A stretch of 64,000 bases of DNA, taken from contig NZ_WFGV02000006.1 in assembly GCF_010095445.2 (NCBI RefSeq), forward strand, positions 118,023-182,022, given 5' to 3'. The notes beneath the pieces were generated by a model. It saw nothing but the letters and a program-made list of their open reading frames with translations. It was not told where the DNA came from and did not search any database. This stretch comes from Pseudomonas sp. TNT3. GTDB lineage: Bacteria > Pseudomonadota > Gammaproteobacteria > Pseudomonadales > Pseudomonadaceae. Below are positions 27,205 through 35,926 of the stretch, piece after piece; the stretch's first letter is position 1, and every line of letters begins with the position of its first letter. Made by a program: the position numbers and the translations under genes.

Positions 27205-27275
27205 CGCAGGGTTCCTGGTATCCGCGTCTTGATAGGGCTTGAGCGTAGCCAAACCCGGCGGATCCGCCTAGCGGC

Positions 27276-29237
27276 TTATTCGACCTCGAGCAAAATCTGT
27301 CGATTTTTCACTTGATCGCCCACGCTGACTTGCAAGCGTTTGAGCACGCCATCGATCCCGGACTTGAGTGGATGCTCCATCTTCATGGCCTCGAGCACCA
27401 CCAGCAACTGGCCTTTGACGACGGTGCTGCCCTCACTGACCAGCACATCGACAATGGCGCCATCCATCGGCGCCTTGAGGGTGCCGCTGCTGACGCTGAC
27501 CTGAGCACTGACCAGCGCTTGCGTACGATCGACCAGTCGCAGGCTGCCAGGCCCCGTGAACAGCCACAGTTCTCCAGCGTCGAGACGGTAGACATGCCGG
27601 CGCCGAATGCCATCGATTTCCAGGATGGCAGTTCGCCCGTCGCACTCAATGACCTTCAGATTCAGCGTTTGAGCAGCGATTTGAATCCGGTACGGCTCAC
27701 CCGGCACGGCGTTCAATTCAACGACCCACTCCTGCTCACCCAGGCCGATGCGATAGTGCAGGGGGACGCTGGCGTTGTTGCGCCAACCCGGCAGGGAAGA
27801 CGAATGTACCTTCGCAGAGCCGTGATAAAACAGCGCGGCCGCGATAGCCAATTGTTCATTGGTCGGTATCTGCGCCTGCAGGCAGGCATGGTCGGTGAAC
27901 CAGGTCGGGATAAATCCGGTACTGAAATCGCCACTGACAAACGCGGGGTGCTCGAGCAAGCCTTCGAGCAAACGCTGATTGCTGTGCAGGCCCAGCAAAA
28001 CGCTGTCTTGCACCGCCCTGAGCAACTTGCGCCGCGCCTCTTCCCGTGTGGCGCCGTGGGCGATGATCTTGCCGAGCATCGGGTCATAAAACGGGCTGAT
28101 GATTTGGCCTTCGACCAGACCATGGTCGATCCGCACACCCGCCTGCAACGCCGGCTCCCACGCGGTGATGCGGCCGGTTTGCGGCAGAAAGCCCTGCGCC
28201 GGATCTTCAGCGTACAAACGCACTTCCATGGCATGGCCGTTGAGTTGCACGTGCTCCTGGCGAAGCGGCAGCGGCAACCCCTCGGCGACCCTCAACTGCC
28301 AGGCCACCAGGTCAAGGCCGGTGATCAGTTCGGTCACGGGATGTTCGACTTGCAGCCGTGTATTCATCTCCAGAAAGTAGAACTGCCCCCGCGCATCCAG
28401 CAGGAACTCCACGGTGCCGGCACCGACGTAATTCACCGCACGACCGGCCTTGAGCGCCGCCTCGCCCATGGCCTGGCGCAGTTCGGCCGTCATCACCGGG
28501 CAGGGCGCTTCCTCAATAACCTTCTGATGCCGGCGCTGAATCGAACAGTCGCGCTCGCCGAGGTAAATCAGGTTGCCGTGCTGGTCGCCGAACAGCTGCA
28601 CCTCGACATGGCGTGGGTCTATCAAAGCTTGTTCGAGGAGCAACTCGTCGCTGCCGAAACCGTTCAACGCCTCGGAGCGTGCAGTGCGGATCTGTTCCAG
28701 CAAGTCGTTTTCGTTGTGTACCAGACGCATGCCGCGCCCGCCACCGCCGGCACTGGCTTTGATCATCAGCGGATAGCCGATCGATTGCGCCTCGCGGCTC
28801 AGGGTGGCGTCGTCCTGTGCAGCGCCCTGATAGCCTTTGATGCACGGCACACCCGCGTCGATCATGGCGATTTTCGACAGGCGCTTGCTGCCCATCAGTT
28901 CGATGGCTTCGGGGCTGGGGCCGATGAAGGTGAGACCGGCGTCCTGGCAGGCGAGGGCGAACCCGGCGTTTTCCGAGAGAAAACCGTAGCCGGGATGCAC
29001 CGCGTCGGCACCTGTGCGCCGCGCAGCTTCGATGATGGCTGGAATGTTCAGATAGGATTGCTGCACCGGCGCCGGGCCAATGTTGACGGCCTCATCGGCC
29101 ATCTGCACATGCAGGGCGTCGGCGTCGGCATCGCTGAAGACGGCGACGGTGCGGTAGCCCAGGGCCTGGGCGGTGCGCTGGATGCGACAGGCGATTTCAC
29201 CGCGGTTGGCGATCAGGATTTTTTTGAGCGCGGGCAT
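27276..29237 (-). CDS. atuF: Geranyl-CoA carboxylase, biotin-containing alpha subunit
   Basis: 653 residues from the ATG at 29237 (AGGG ahead). Order: biotin carboxylase domain (KKILIANRGEIACRI, GGGGRGMRLV, EMNTRLQVEHPVTE), BT-like linker, then the biotin carrier domain with the biotinyl-lysine motif EAMKMEH near residue 617. It carboxylates biotin for the AtuC subunit, which transfers CO2 to geranyl-CoA in citronellol/geraniol catabolism. The sequence alone would equally fit methylcrotonyl-CoA carboxylase LiuD; the atuABCDE context decides. It is separated from atuE by 214 bases filled with REP repeats. Confidence 0.88.
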   Translation of the reverse strand: MPALKKILIANRGEIACRIQRTAQALGYRTVAVFSDADADALHVQMADEAVNIGPAPVQQSYLNIPAIIEAARRTGADAVHPGYGFLSENAGFALACQDAGLTFIGPSPEAIELMGSKRLSKIAMIDAGVPCIKGYQGAAQDDATLSREAQSIGYPLMIKASAGGGGRGMRLVHNENDLLEQIRTARSEALNGFGSDELLLEQALIDPRHVEVQLFGDQHGNLIYLGERDCSIQRRHQKVIEEAPCPVMTAELRQAMGEAALKAGRAVNYVGAGTVEFLLDARGQFYFLEMNTRLQVEHPVTELITGLDLVAWQLRVAEGLPLPLRQEHVQLNGHAMEVRLYAEDPAQGFLPQTGRITAWEPALQAGVRIDHGLVEGQIISPFYDPMLGKIIAHGATREEARRKLLRAVQDSVLLGLHSNQRLLEGLLEHPAFVSGDFSTGFIPTWFTDHACLQAQIPTNEQLAIAAALFYHGSAKVHSSSLPGWRNNASVPLHYRIGLGEQEWVVELNAVPGEPYRIQIAAQTLNLKVIECDGRTAILEIDGIRRRHVYRLDAGELWLFTGPGSLRLVDRTQALVSAQVSVSSGTLKAPMDGAIVDVLVSEGSTVVKGQLLVVLEAMKMEHPLKSGIDGVLKRLQVSVGDQVKNRQILLEVE

Positions 29238-29276
29238 GTGGGTTTCCCTTTTGTTTTTCGGTGAGTTCGAGGGCCT

Positions 29277-29448
29277 CATCGCGGGCAAGCCCGGCTCCCA
29301 CAGGTTCAGTGCTGTTCACAAAACTTCATTGCCACTCAAACCTGTGGGGGCAATACAGAGCCTGTGGGGGTAATACAGAGTCTGTGGGGCCAGTTCAGAG
29401 TCTGTGGGGGCAATACAGAACCTGTGGGAGCCGGGCTTGCCCGCGATG
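29277..29448. repeat. REP pair enclosing four 20-nt tandem units
   Basis: A perfect 30-nt inverted repeat (29277-29306 and 29419-29448; the element contains CGCGGGCAAGCCCGGCTC) brackets four consecutive 20-nt units at 29341-29360, 29361-29380, 29381-29400 and 29401-29420. The units follow the pattern CCTGTGGGGGCAATACAGAG with a few substitutions. It sits between atuE and atuF. The REP arms belong to the palindromic elements abundant in Pseudomonas. Confidence 0.9.
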
Positions 29449-29451
29449 CTC

Positions 29452-30249
29452 TTAGGGTGCCCACCCTGGTTTACGCTTTTGCACAAAAGCCATCGTCCCC
29501 TCGATGCCCTCACGCCCGGTCACCGCTTCGCTGAACCACTGCGCCGCGTCATCGAGCAAGGTATCTGAAGGTTGCCCGGCACTCGCCAGCAGGAGTTGTT
29601 TGGTGCGTGCATTCGCCTCCGGCGCGCAACACAGCACATGCGCCAGCACCTCGTCGAGGCGCTCGGCCAAGGCTTGGGCGTCATGCTCGACGAAATGCAC
29701 CAGACCGATACGCCGCGCATGGGTGCCGTCGAAACGCGCTGCTGTCAGCGCCAGGTGTCGTGCCTGGGTCAGGCCGATGCGCTGGACCACGAAGGGAGCA
29801 ATCTGCGCCGGCAGCACACCGAGGCTGGTTTCTGGCAAGCCGAACTGCGCCTGATGATCGGCCAATGCGACATCGCTGACGCAGGCCAGGCCCAGGCCAC
29901 CGCCCAGCACTGCACCTTGCAGCACGGTAATCACCACTTGCGGGGCGTGTTGCACCTCTTGCAGCAGTGCGCCAAATGCCCGGTTCAGATCGCGAAAACC
30001 TGCCGCGCCCTGAGCCCGGGCGCCGGCCATGTCCTTGATGTCGCCACCGGCGCAAAAATGCCCGTCGGCGCCGCCGATCACCAATGCACGGATGTGTCGG
30101 TCATCGCGCACGGCCGCCAGCACCGCGCGCAAATCTGCAACCATCTGCAAGCTCATGGCATTGCGGCTTTCCGGGCGATTGAGGGTGATGTGCAGCACGC
30201 CGTTATGCGGTTCAAGCAGCAACGTCTGGCAATCCGGCAAGGTACTCAT
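29452..30249 (-). CDS. atuE: Isohexenylglutaconyl-CoA hydratase (crotonase family)
   Basis: 265 residues from the ATG at 30249, which overlaps the stop of atuD. Crotonase fold: ITLNRPESRNAMSLQM, oxyanion-hole segment ADGHFCAGGDIKDMAG, VLGGGLGLACVSDVALAD and FGLPETSLGVLP. It hydrates isohexenylglutaconyl-CoA in the acyclic terpene pathway. Assignment to AtuE rather than a generic enoyl-CoA hydratase rests on its place between atuD and atuF. Confidence 0.88.
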   Translation of the reverse strand: MSTLPDCQTLLLEPHNGVLHITLNRPESRNAMSLQMVADLRAVLAAVRDDRHIRALVIGGADGHFCAGGDIKDMAGARAQGAAGFRDLNRAFGALLQEVQHAPQVVITVLQGAVLGGGLGLACVSDVALADHQAQFGLPETSLGVLPAQIAPFVVQRIGLTQARHLALTAARFDGTHARRIGLVHFVEHDAQALAERLDEVLAHVLCCAPEANARTKQLLLASAGQPSDTLLDDAAQWFSEAVTGREGIEGTMAFVQKRKPGWAP

Positions 30250-31403
30250 TTCTTTTTCCCCGGCAGAATGCCCATGAGTTTGCAGATGATCCCCAGCATG
30301 ATTTCGTCGGCGCCGCCGCCGATCGACACCAGACGCACATCGCGATACGCCCGGGCCACCGGGTTGTCCCACATGAAGCCCATGCCGCCCCAGTATTGCA
30401 GGCAACTGTCACTGACTTCGCGTCCCAGGCGCCCGGCCTTGAGTTTGGCCATGGACGCCAGGCGAGTGACGTCCTGCCCTTTGATGTATTGCTCGGTCGC
30501 CTGATAGACCAGTGCCCGCAGGCATTCGATTTCGGTTTGCAGCTCGGCCAGGCGGAAGTGAATCACCTGATTGTCGATGAGCGCATTGCCGAAGGTCTTG
30601 CGCTCCTTGCAGTACTCGATGGTGCTGTCGATGCAGTATTCCAGGCCCTTGATCATGTTGGCCGCGCCGAACAACCGCTCCTCCTGGAACTGCAGCATCT
30701 GCATCATGAAGCCCGCGCCTTCGTGGCCGATGCGGTTGCGTTGCGGCACGCGCACGTTGTCGAAAAACACCTGGGCGGTTTCCGAACTGCGCATGCCGAG
30801 CTTGTCCAGGTGCGAACTGAGGCTGATCCCCGGCGTGTTCATCGGCACCATGATCAGCGACTTGTTGATGTGCGGCTTGTCGTCCGAGGTGTTGGCCAGC
30901 AGGCAGATGAAATCAGCACTCGGCGAGTTGGTGATCCACATTTTGCTGCCGTTGATCACGTAGTCGTCACCGTCCTTGCGCGCGGTGGTTTTCAAACCGG
31001 CGACATCGGAACCGGCGCCGACTTCGGACACCCCGATACAGCCGACCTGTTCGCCGGTGATCGCCGGGCGCAAAAACTCCTCGCGCAAATCATCGGAGCC
31101 GAACCGCGCGAGTGCGGGCGTGCACATGTCGGTCTGCACGCCGATGGACATCGGAATGCCGCCGCAATGAATGGTGCCGAACTCTTCTGCCGCAACAATG
31201 GAGTAGCTGTAATCGAGGCCCATGCCACCGAATTTTTCCGGTTTGGAAATCCCCAGCAGACCGAGATCCCCGGCCTTGCGAAAGATCTCGTGAATCGGAA
31301 AGCGCCCGGCTTTTTCCCATTCTTCGACGTGAGGATTGATCTCGTGATCGACAAACTGGCGAACCGTGCGGCGCAGTGCTTCGTGTTCCTGGGTGAAGAT
31401 CAT
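30246..31403 (-). CDS. atuD: Citronellyl-CoA dehydrogenase
   Basis: 385 residues, full-length acyl-CoA dehydrogenase with all three domains. Motifs include GCIGVSEVGAGSDVAGLKTTA, WITNSPSADFICLLA, the FAD contact region LQFQEERLFGAANMI and the C-terminal YWGGMGFMWDNPVARAYRDVRL. It oxidises citronellyl-CoA to geranyl-CoA, passing electrons to ETF. Operon position between atuC and atuE supports the specific name. Confidence 0.9.
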   Translation of the reverse strand: MIFTQEHEALRRTVRQFVDHEINPHVEEWEKAGRFPIHEIFRKAGDLGLLGISKPEKFGGMGLDYSYSIVAAEEFGTIHCGGIPMSIGVQTDMCTPALARFGSDDLREEFLRPAITGEQVGCIGVSEVGAGSDVAGLKTTARKDGDDYVINGSKMWITNSPSADFICLLANTSDDKPHINKSLIMVPMNTPGISLSSHLDKLGMRSSETAQVFFDNVRVPQRNRIGHEGAGFMMQMLQFQEERLFGAANMIKGLEYCIDSTIEYCKERKTFGNALIDNQVIHFRLAELQTEIECLRALVYQATEQYIKGQDVTRLASMAKLKAGRLGREVSDSCLQYWGGMGFMWDNPVARAYRDVRLVSIGGGADEIMLGIICKLMGILPGKKK

Positions 31404-31428
31404 TTTTATTATTCTCCGTTGATCGCCC

Positions 31429-33045
31429 TTAGAAGCGGGCTACACCAAAACTGTTGGCTTGCAGCGGCCGCACTTCGGCCTCGTGACAGATGTCCAGCAA
31501 GTAACCGAGCAAGGTCCGGGTGTCACGCGGGTCAATCAGACCGTCGTCCCACAGGCTGGCGCTGCCATAGAGTGCAGTGGACTGGCTGTCGAGCTTTTGC
31601 GCGGTGACCGTTTCCAGCATGTCGAGCATTTTCGGGTCGGGCACCAATCCGTCTTTGGCCTGCTTGGCTTCAGTCACGATGCGCAGCACCTTGCCAGCCT
31701 GGGCGCCGCCCATCACCGCCGTGCGGCTGTTGGGCCAGGCGAAGATGAAACGGGGATCGAGACCACGGCCGCACATCGCATAGTTACCGGCACCGTACGA
31801 GCCGCCGACGACGATGGTCAGTTTAGGCACACGAGCGTTGGCCACTGCCTGGATCATTTTGGCTCCGTGTTTGATGACCCCTTGCTGTTCCGATTCCGTC
31901 CCGACCATGAACCCGGTGGTGTTGTGGAAAAACAGCAGCGGTGTCTGGCTCTGGTCGCACAGCTGGATGAACTGCGCGGCCTTGCTCGCACCTTTAGGCG
32001 TGATCGGGCCGTTGTTGCCGATGAATCCGCAGGCGCGCCCCTGGATGTGCAGGTGACCGCAAATGGTTTGCTGATCGAACTCGCCCTTGAACTCGAGGAA
32101 GTTCGACGCGTCGGCAATCCGCGCGATGATTTCGCGCACATCGTAGGGTTTCTTCGGATCGTCCGGGATCAGCCCTAGCAACTCATCGATGGGGTAGAGC
32201 GGTTCGTCGTACTGCCGGGACTGGGCGAGCGGCAGTCGCGCATTCCACGGCAACAGACCGACAATCTCACGTACCTGACGCACGCCATCCGCATCGTTTT
32301 CGGCCAGGTACTCCGCGGTGCCGGCGATTTGCGCGTGCATCTCGGCGCCTCCCAGTGCTTCGTCGGTGGCGATTTCGCCGGTTGCGGCCTTCAACAGCGG
32401 CGGTCCGGCGAGAAACAGTTTGGCCTTGCCGCGCACCACCACCACGTAATCCGACAGCCCAGGCTGATAGGCACCGCCGGCGGTGGCGGAACCGTGCACG
32501 ACGGTAATTTGCGGCAGTCCCATGGCCGACATGCGCGCCTGATTGGCGAAGCTGCGCGCGCCCTCGACAAAAATCTCCGCTGCGTAATTCAGGTTGGCGC
32601 CACCGCTTTCGGCAAGGGTGATCACCGGCAGTTTGTTTTCCATCGCGATCTGTTGCAGGCGCAGGGATTTTTTCAACCCGCTGGGGGAAATGGTCCCGCC
32701 CTTGATCGCGCTGTTGTTCGCCACCACCAGCACTCGCACGCCCGAGACGTAGCCGATCCCCGCGATCAAGCCGCCACCGGCTGAACTGCCATCCTTGTCA
32801 TCATGCAGCTTGTAGCCGGCCAGGCTCGCCAGTTCAAGGAACGGTGCGCCGGGATCGAGCAATAGGTTGAGTCGTTCCCGAGGCAATAATTGCCCGCGCT
32901 TGTCGAACTTGGGTTTGGCCTCGGCAGCCTTGTTCAGCAGGTTCTGTTCGAGCTGGCGCACATGCTCGATGCCCACCAGCATGGCTGCGCGGTTCCGGGC
33001 AAACGGTTCGCTGAACGGGTCCACCTGCGACTGGATGACCGGCAT
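31429..33045 (-). CDS. atuC: Geranyl-CoA carboxylase, carboxyltransferase beta subunit
   Basis: 538 residues, the usual length for this subunit. It carries the carboxyltransferase fold: PFLELASLAGY near the start, the oxyanion segments ITLAESGGANL and GSATAGGAYQPGLSD, PLLFFHNTTGFMVG and VGGSYGAGNYAMCGR. It transfers CO2 from biotin on AtuF to geranyl-CoA. The methylcrotonyl-CoA enzyme LiuB is the close alternative; the AtuA and AtuB neighbours favour AtuC. Three bases separate it from atuB. Confidence 0.9.
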   Translation of the reverse strand: MPVIQSQVDPFSEPFARNRAAMLVGIEHVRQLEQNLLNKAAEAKPKFDKRGQLLPRERLNLLLDPGAPFLELASLAGYKLHDDKDGSSAGGGLIAGIGYVSGVRVLVVANNSAIKGGTISPSGLKKSLRLQQIAMENKLPVITLAESGGANLNYAAEIFVEGARSFANQARMSAMGLPQITVVHGSATAGGAYQPGLSDYVVVVRGKAKLFLAGPPLLKAATGEIATDEALGGAEMHAQIAGTAEYLAENDADGVRQVREIVGLLPWNARLPLAQSRQYDEPLYPIDELLGLIPDDPKKPYDVREIIARIADASNFLEFKGEFDQQTICGHLHIQGRACGFIGNNGPITPKGASKAAQFIQLCDQSQTPLLFFHNTTGFMVGTESEQQGVIKHGAKMIQAVANARVPKLTIVVGGSYGAGNYAMCGRGLDPRFIFAWPNSRTAVMGGAQAGKVLRIVTEAKQAKDGLVPDPKMLDMLETVTAQKLDSQSTALYGSASLWDDGLIDPRDTRTLLGYLLDICHEAEVRPLQANSFGVARF

Positions 33046-33048
33046 GGT

Positions 33049-33933
33049 TTATTCCTTGTCCTTGGGGGCGTCTGGCTGCAGTACATCGGGCAAGTACGCC
33101 CGATGAAAGCCGTTATAGGACTCGCTGTTCTGCGCCTTGTGAATCGGCCAGGCCCGACCGCCCAGACTCGCCGCACCGTCGATGCGCAGCGTGCTGCCGC
33201 TGATAAACGCCGCCGCGGGGCTGAGCAAAAAGACGATGGCTGCGCTGACTTCCGATTCGGTGCCGATGCGTTTGAGCGGTACGTGTTCGCGCAAGGTCGG
33301 GATGACGGCCTTGAACGCGCCTTCGTAGGTGTCCATGCCGCTCGACGCGATCCAGCCCGGCGCCACCGCATTCACCCGCACGCCGGCATACCCCCATTCG
33401 AACGCGGCGGTCTTGGTCAGGTTGTCCATGCCCGAACGTGCGGCGCCCGAGTGGCCCATGCCGGGCATGCCGCCCCACATGTCCGCGAGCATGTTGACGA
33501 TCGCGCCGCCATGCTTGCTCATGGATTGATTGAACACTTCCCGGGCCATCAGGAAACCACCCACCAGGTTGGTGCGCATCACGGTTTCGAAACCCTTCTG
33601 ATTGATCGAAGCGAGTGCGGAGGGAAATTGTCCCCCCGCATTATTGACCAGGCCATGGATAGGCCCGTGCTCTCGGATCAACTCGCTGACCAGGTGCTTG
33701 ACCGTTTCTTCCTCGCGTATGTCGCACACGCGCCAGTCAGCCTTGCCGCCGTCTTCGACGATTTCGGCGGCAACCTGTTTGAGCATGTCGACTTTGCGCC
33801 CGACCAGCAGCACATGGGCGCCAAGGGCCGCGAGTTCGTGAGCGGTGCAGCGTCCGATACCGCTACCGCCGCCGGTGACGATAATGGTTTGACCCGCAAA
33901 CAGATCGGTTTTGAATATCGAATCGTAGGCCAC
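33049..33933 (-). CDS. atuB: Short-chain dehydrogenase/reductase of the terpene operon
   Basis: 294 residues, classical SDR with the nucleotide-binding TGGGSGIGR near residue 20 and NNAGG near 97. In place of the usual YxxxK the sequence reads GAARSGMDNLTK, with Asp where the Tyr is expected. Dienoyl/enoyl-CoA reductase-like SDRs share this. AtuB is thought to act on the terpenoid alcohol or aldehyde/CoA intermediates; its exact step is not established. It is the second gene of the operon, 12 bases after atuA. Confidence 0.87.
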   Translation of the reverse strand: MAYDSIFKTDLFAGQTIIVTGGGSGIGRCTAHELAALGAHVLLVGRKVDMLKQVAAEIVEDGGKADWRVCDIREEETVKHLVSELIREHGPIHGLVNNAGGQFPSALASINQKGFETVMRTNLVGGFLMAREVFNQSMSKHGGAIVNMLADMWGGMPGMGHSGAARSGMDNLTKTAAFEWGYAGVRVNAVAPGWIASSGMDTYEGAFKAVIPTLREHVPLKRIGTESEVSAAIVFLLSPAAAFISGSTLRIDGAASLGGRAWPIHKAQNSESYNGFHRAYLPDVLQPDAPKDKE

Positions 33934-33945
33934 GGTGGCGGTCCT

Positions 33946-35748
33946 CTAGTTGACCTGGTCAGCGATGCTTTGCGGCACCGGAATCTGGATGTCCAACAGT
34001 TGCTGAGCGAATGCTTTGCCTTGTGGATCGATGCGCAAGCTGGCCACGCCACCGCCGCCCAAGGCATTTTCCAGGAGAAAATTAAGGCTGTGAGTGGCCG
34101 GCAGATACCAGCGCTCGACACGTCCGTGGACCGGGTCGAGGACATGGCTCATCCAGTCCACGATCACTTCCGGCGTCAGTGCTTCGGCGATCCACGGCAG
34201 GTACTCCGGCGCGCGGGCCATGACCCCGATATTGCTGTGATTGCCCTTGTCACCGGAGCGCGCAACCGCCAGCTTCACCAGCGCCACACTGGCGTCAGCG
34301 CGGCCGGCAGGTTTGGGCGGGTCGAGGGGTACAGGCAAATCATCGGTGTCGAGGACATCGCTGTCGGGCAGGGTGCAGGGGTGGCGTTTTCCGGCCAGGT
34401 CGATGGCCAGGGTGCAGGCGGTTTTATCGATCAGAAACGAAAACAGCCGGATCACCGGATACACCGTTGGCCGACCGCCGACGATCCCGGTCAACCCGGG
34501 CGCCATGCCGGTAGCGGCCTGGGCGATTTCCCGGGAGAACACGATCAGCGCCTGTTTGTTCGGGTGGCGCACCGCGAGTTTGATCACCACCTCGCGACTG
34601 TCCTGACGCTGGCCATGAGGACCGTAAGTGGCTTCGCTGCCGAGCAGCTCGATGTTCACTTCGCTATACGGCGCCCAACCGCGCTGGAGGAAAATCTCCG
34701 CCGTCTTGTTGATGATCGCGTCGCTGACACGGCGGGCTTTGTCGACCGCATCAATGCCGGCGATCAGGCAACTGGCGGTGCAACGGAAACCGTCCGGGTA
34801 GGTCGCGCTGACCTTGTAGTGATCGGTTGGGGGCAAGCCTTTGGCGCCGTGGACCTGCACCGTGTTTTTGCCCTGCTGCACCAGTTTGACCTGAGTAAAA
34901 TCGCAGACCACGTCGGGCAACAGATAGGCCTGCGGGTCGCCGATTTCATAGAGCATCTGTTCACCTACGCTCAGCGGGGTGACGAGGCCGCCGGAACCTT
35001 CGGGTTTGCTCACGGTGAACTGGCTGTCAGCGCTGACTTCGACGATGGGAAAACCGATGTGTTCGTAGTCGGGTACTTCACGCCAATCGGTGAAGTTGCC
35101 GCCGGTGCACTGCGCGCCGCATTCAATGAGGTGACCCGCCAGTGCGGCTTGGGCGAGTTTGTCGTAATCGTGCCAGGACCAGCCGAATTCATGCACCAGC
35201 GCAGCGCTGACCACGGCGCTATCGACCACGCGTCCGGTGATCACGATGTCCGCGCCCAACCGCAAGGCCTCGACGATGCCCGGTGCGCCGAGGTAGGCAT
35301 TGGTCGAGACGCACATCGCTGGCAGCGGAGCGTCGGTGAACATTTCACGCAAACCCTGAGTGCTCAGCTGTTTGAACTGTGGCTGCAAGTCATCGCCCAG
35401 CAGCACGGCGATCTTCAATGCCACGCCCGCCTTGTCGCAGGCCGCTTGCAGGGCGGCGGCGCAGGCTTGCGGGTTGATTCCGCCAGCATTGCTGATGACG
35501 CGGATTTTTTGCTCGGCGAGCTGTGGGAGGAGCGGGCTGAGCACTTCAATAAAGTCGCTGGCGTACCCGGCCTGCGGGTCTTTCATCCGCGCGCCGGCCA
35601 TGATCGACAAAGTTATTTCGGCCAGATAATCGAACACCAGGTAGTCCAGGCGTCCTCCCTCCACCAACTGAGCAGCGGCAGTCGACGTGTCACCCCAGAA
35701 CGCGCTGGCGCATCCGATGCGAATGGTTTCAGGCACAGTCATCTCCAT
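33946..35748 (-). CDS. atuA: AtuA, DUF1446-family protein of acyclic terpene utilisation
   Basis: 600 residues from the ATG at 35748, which has GGAGG five bases ahead; a second ATG at 35742 is less well placed. DUF1446 marks run through the first 450 residues (IRIGCASAFWGDTSTAAAQLVEGGRLDYLVFDYLAE, ISNAGGINP, ITGRVVDSAVV, ECGAQCTGGNFTDW). The C-terminal domain has ARSGDKGNHSNIGVMAR. Soluble, no signal peptide. AtuA is needed for citronellol growth in P. aeruginosa, but its reaction is unknown. It is the first gene of atuABCDEF, behind the dyad region shared with atuR. Confidence 0.92.
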   Translation of the reverse strand: MEMTVPETIRIGCASAFWGDTSTAAAQLVEGGRLDYLVFDYLAEITLSIMAGARMKDPQAGYASDFIEVLSPLLPQLAEQKIRVISNAGGINPQACAAALQAACDKAGVALKIAVLLGDDLQPQFKQLSTQGLREMFTDAPLPAMCVSTNAYLGAPGIVEALRLGADIVITGRVVDSAVVSAALVHEFGWSWHDYDKLAQAALAGHLIECGAQCTGGNFTDWREVPDYEHIGFPIVEVSADSQFTVSKPEGSGGLVTPLSVGEQMLYEIGDPQAYLLPDVVCDFTQVKLVQQGKNTVQVHGAKGLPPTDHYKVSATYPDGFRCTASCLIAGIDAVDKARRVSDAIINKTAEIFLQRGWAPYSEVNIELLGSEATYGPHGQRQDSREVVIKLAVRHPNKQALIVFSREIAQAATGMAPGLTGIVGGRPTVYPVIRLFSFLIDKTACTLAIDLAGKRHPCTLPDSDVLDTDDLPVPLDPPKPAGRADASVALVKLAVARSGDKGNHSNIGVMARAPEYLPWIAEALTPEVIVDWMSHVLDPVHGRVERWYLPATHSLNFLLENALGGGGVASLRIDPQGKAFAQQLLDIQIPVPQSIADQVN

Positions 35749-35778
35749 AGTCACCTCCGACAGCAGTGGTTCGAGACT

Positions 35779-35839
35779 ACCAAGCAAGCGCTTGGTTTGT
35801 AAATGCCTCGATTTACTTCTTCCCAAGCGCTTGCTTGGT
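35779..35839. promoter_or_regulatory. atuR-atuA operator region: 17-bp inverted repeat pair
   Basis: ACCAAGCAAGCGCTTGG at 35779-35795 and its exact reverse complement at 35823-35839; each arm itself contains the palindrome CAAGCGCTTG. Between them is a smaller dyad, GTAAAT/ATTTAC at 35799-35816. It lies between the atuA start (35748) and the atuR start (35927). AtuR of P. aeruginosa binds inverted repeats in the same intergenic region, so this is the expected AtuR operator. Confidence 0.85.
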
Positions 35840-35926
35840 TGTCATCGCCAGCTTAAATTGCCCGCGCAACCCCGCTGTTTTAGTGGCGATGGGCGTATTT
35901 GATTGAACGACTGTAGGAGAGAACGG

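Noticed and set aside
27312..29264. A 650-codon open frame on the plus strand opposite atuF
   Set aside because: The minus strand codes for an unmistakable biotin carboxylase.
33049..35748. Assignment of the operon to leucine/isovalerate (liu) catabolism
   Set aside because: The carboxylase subunits alone would fit, but the DUF1446 gene, the SDR, the TetR regulator and the gene order match atu.
32890..35802. A 970-codon open frame on the plus strand opposite the atuA-atuB-atuC genes
   Set aside because: It spans several real genes on the other strand and shows no protein features; it is a codon-bias artefact.
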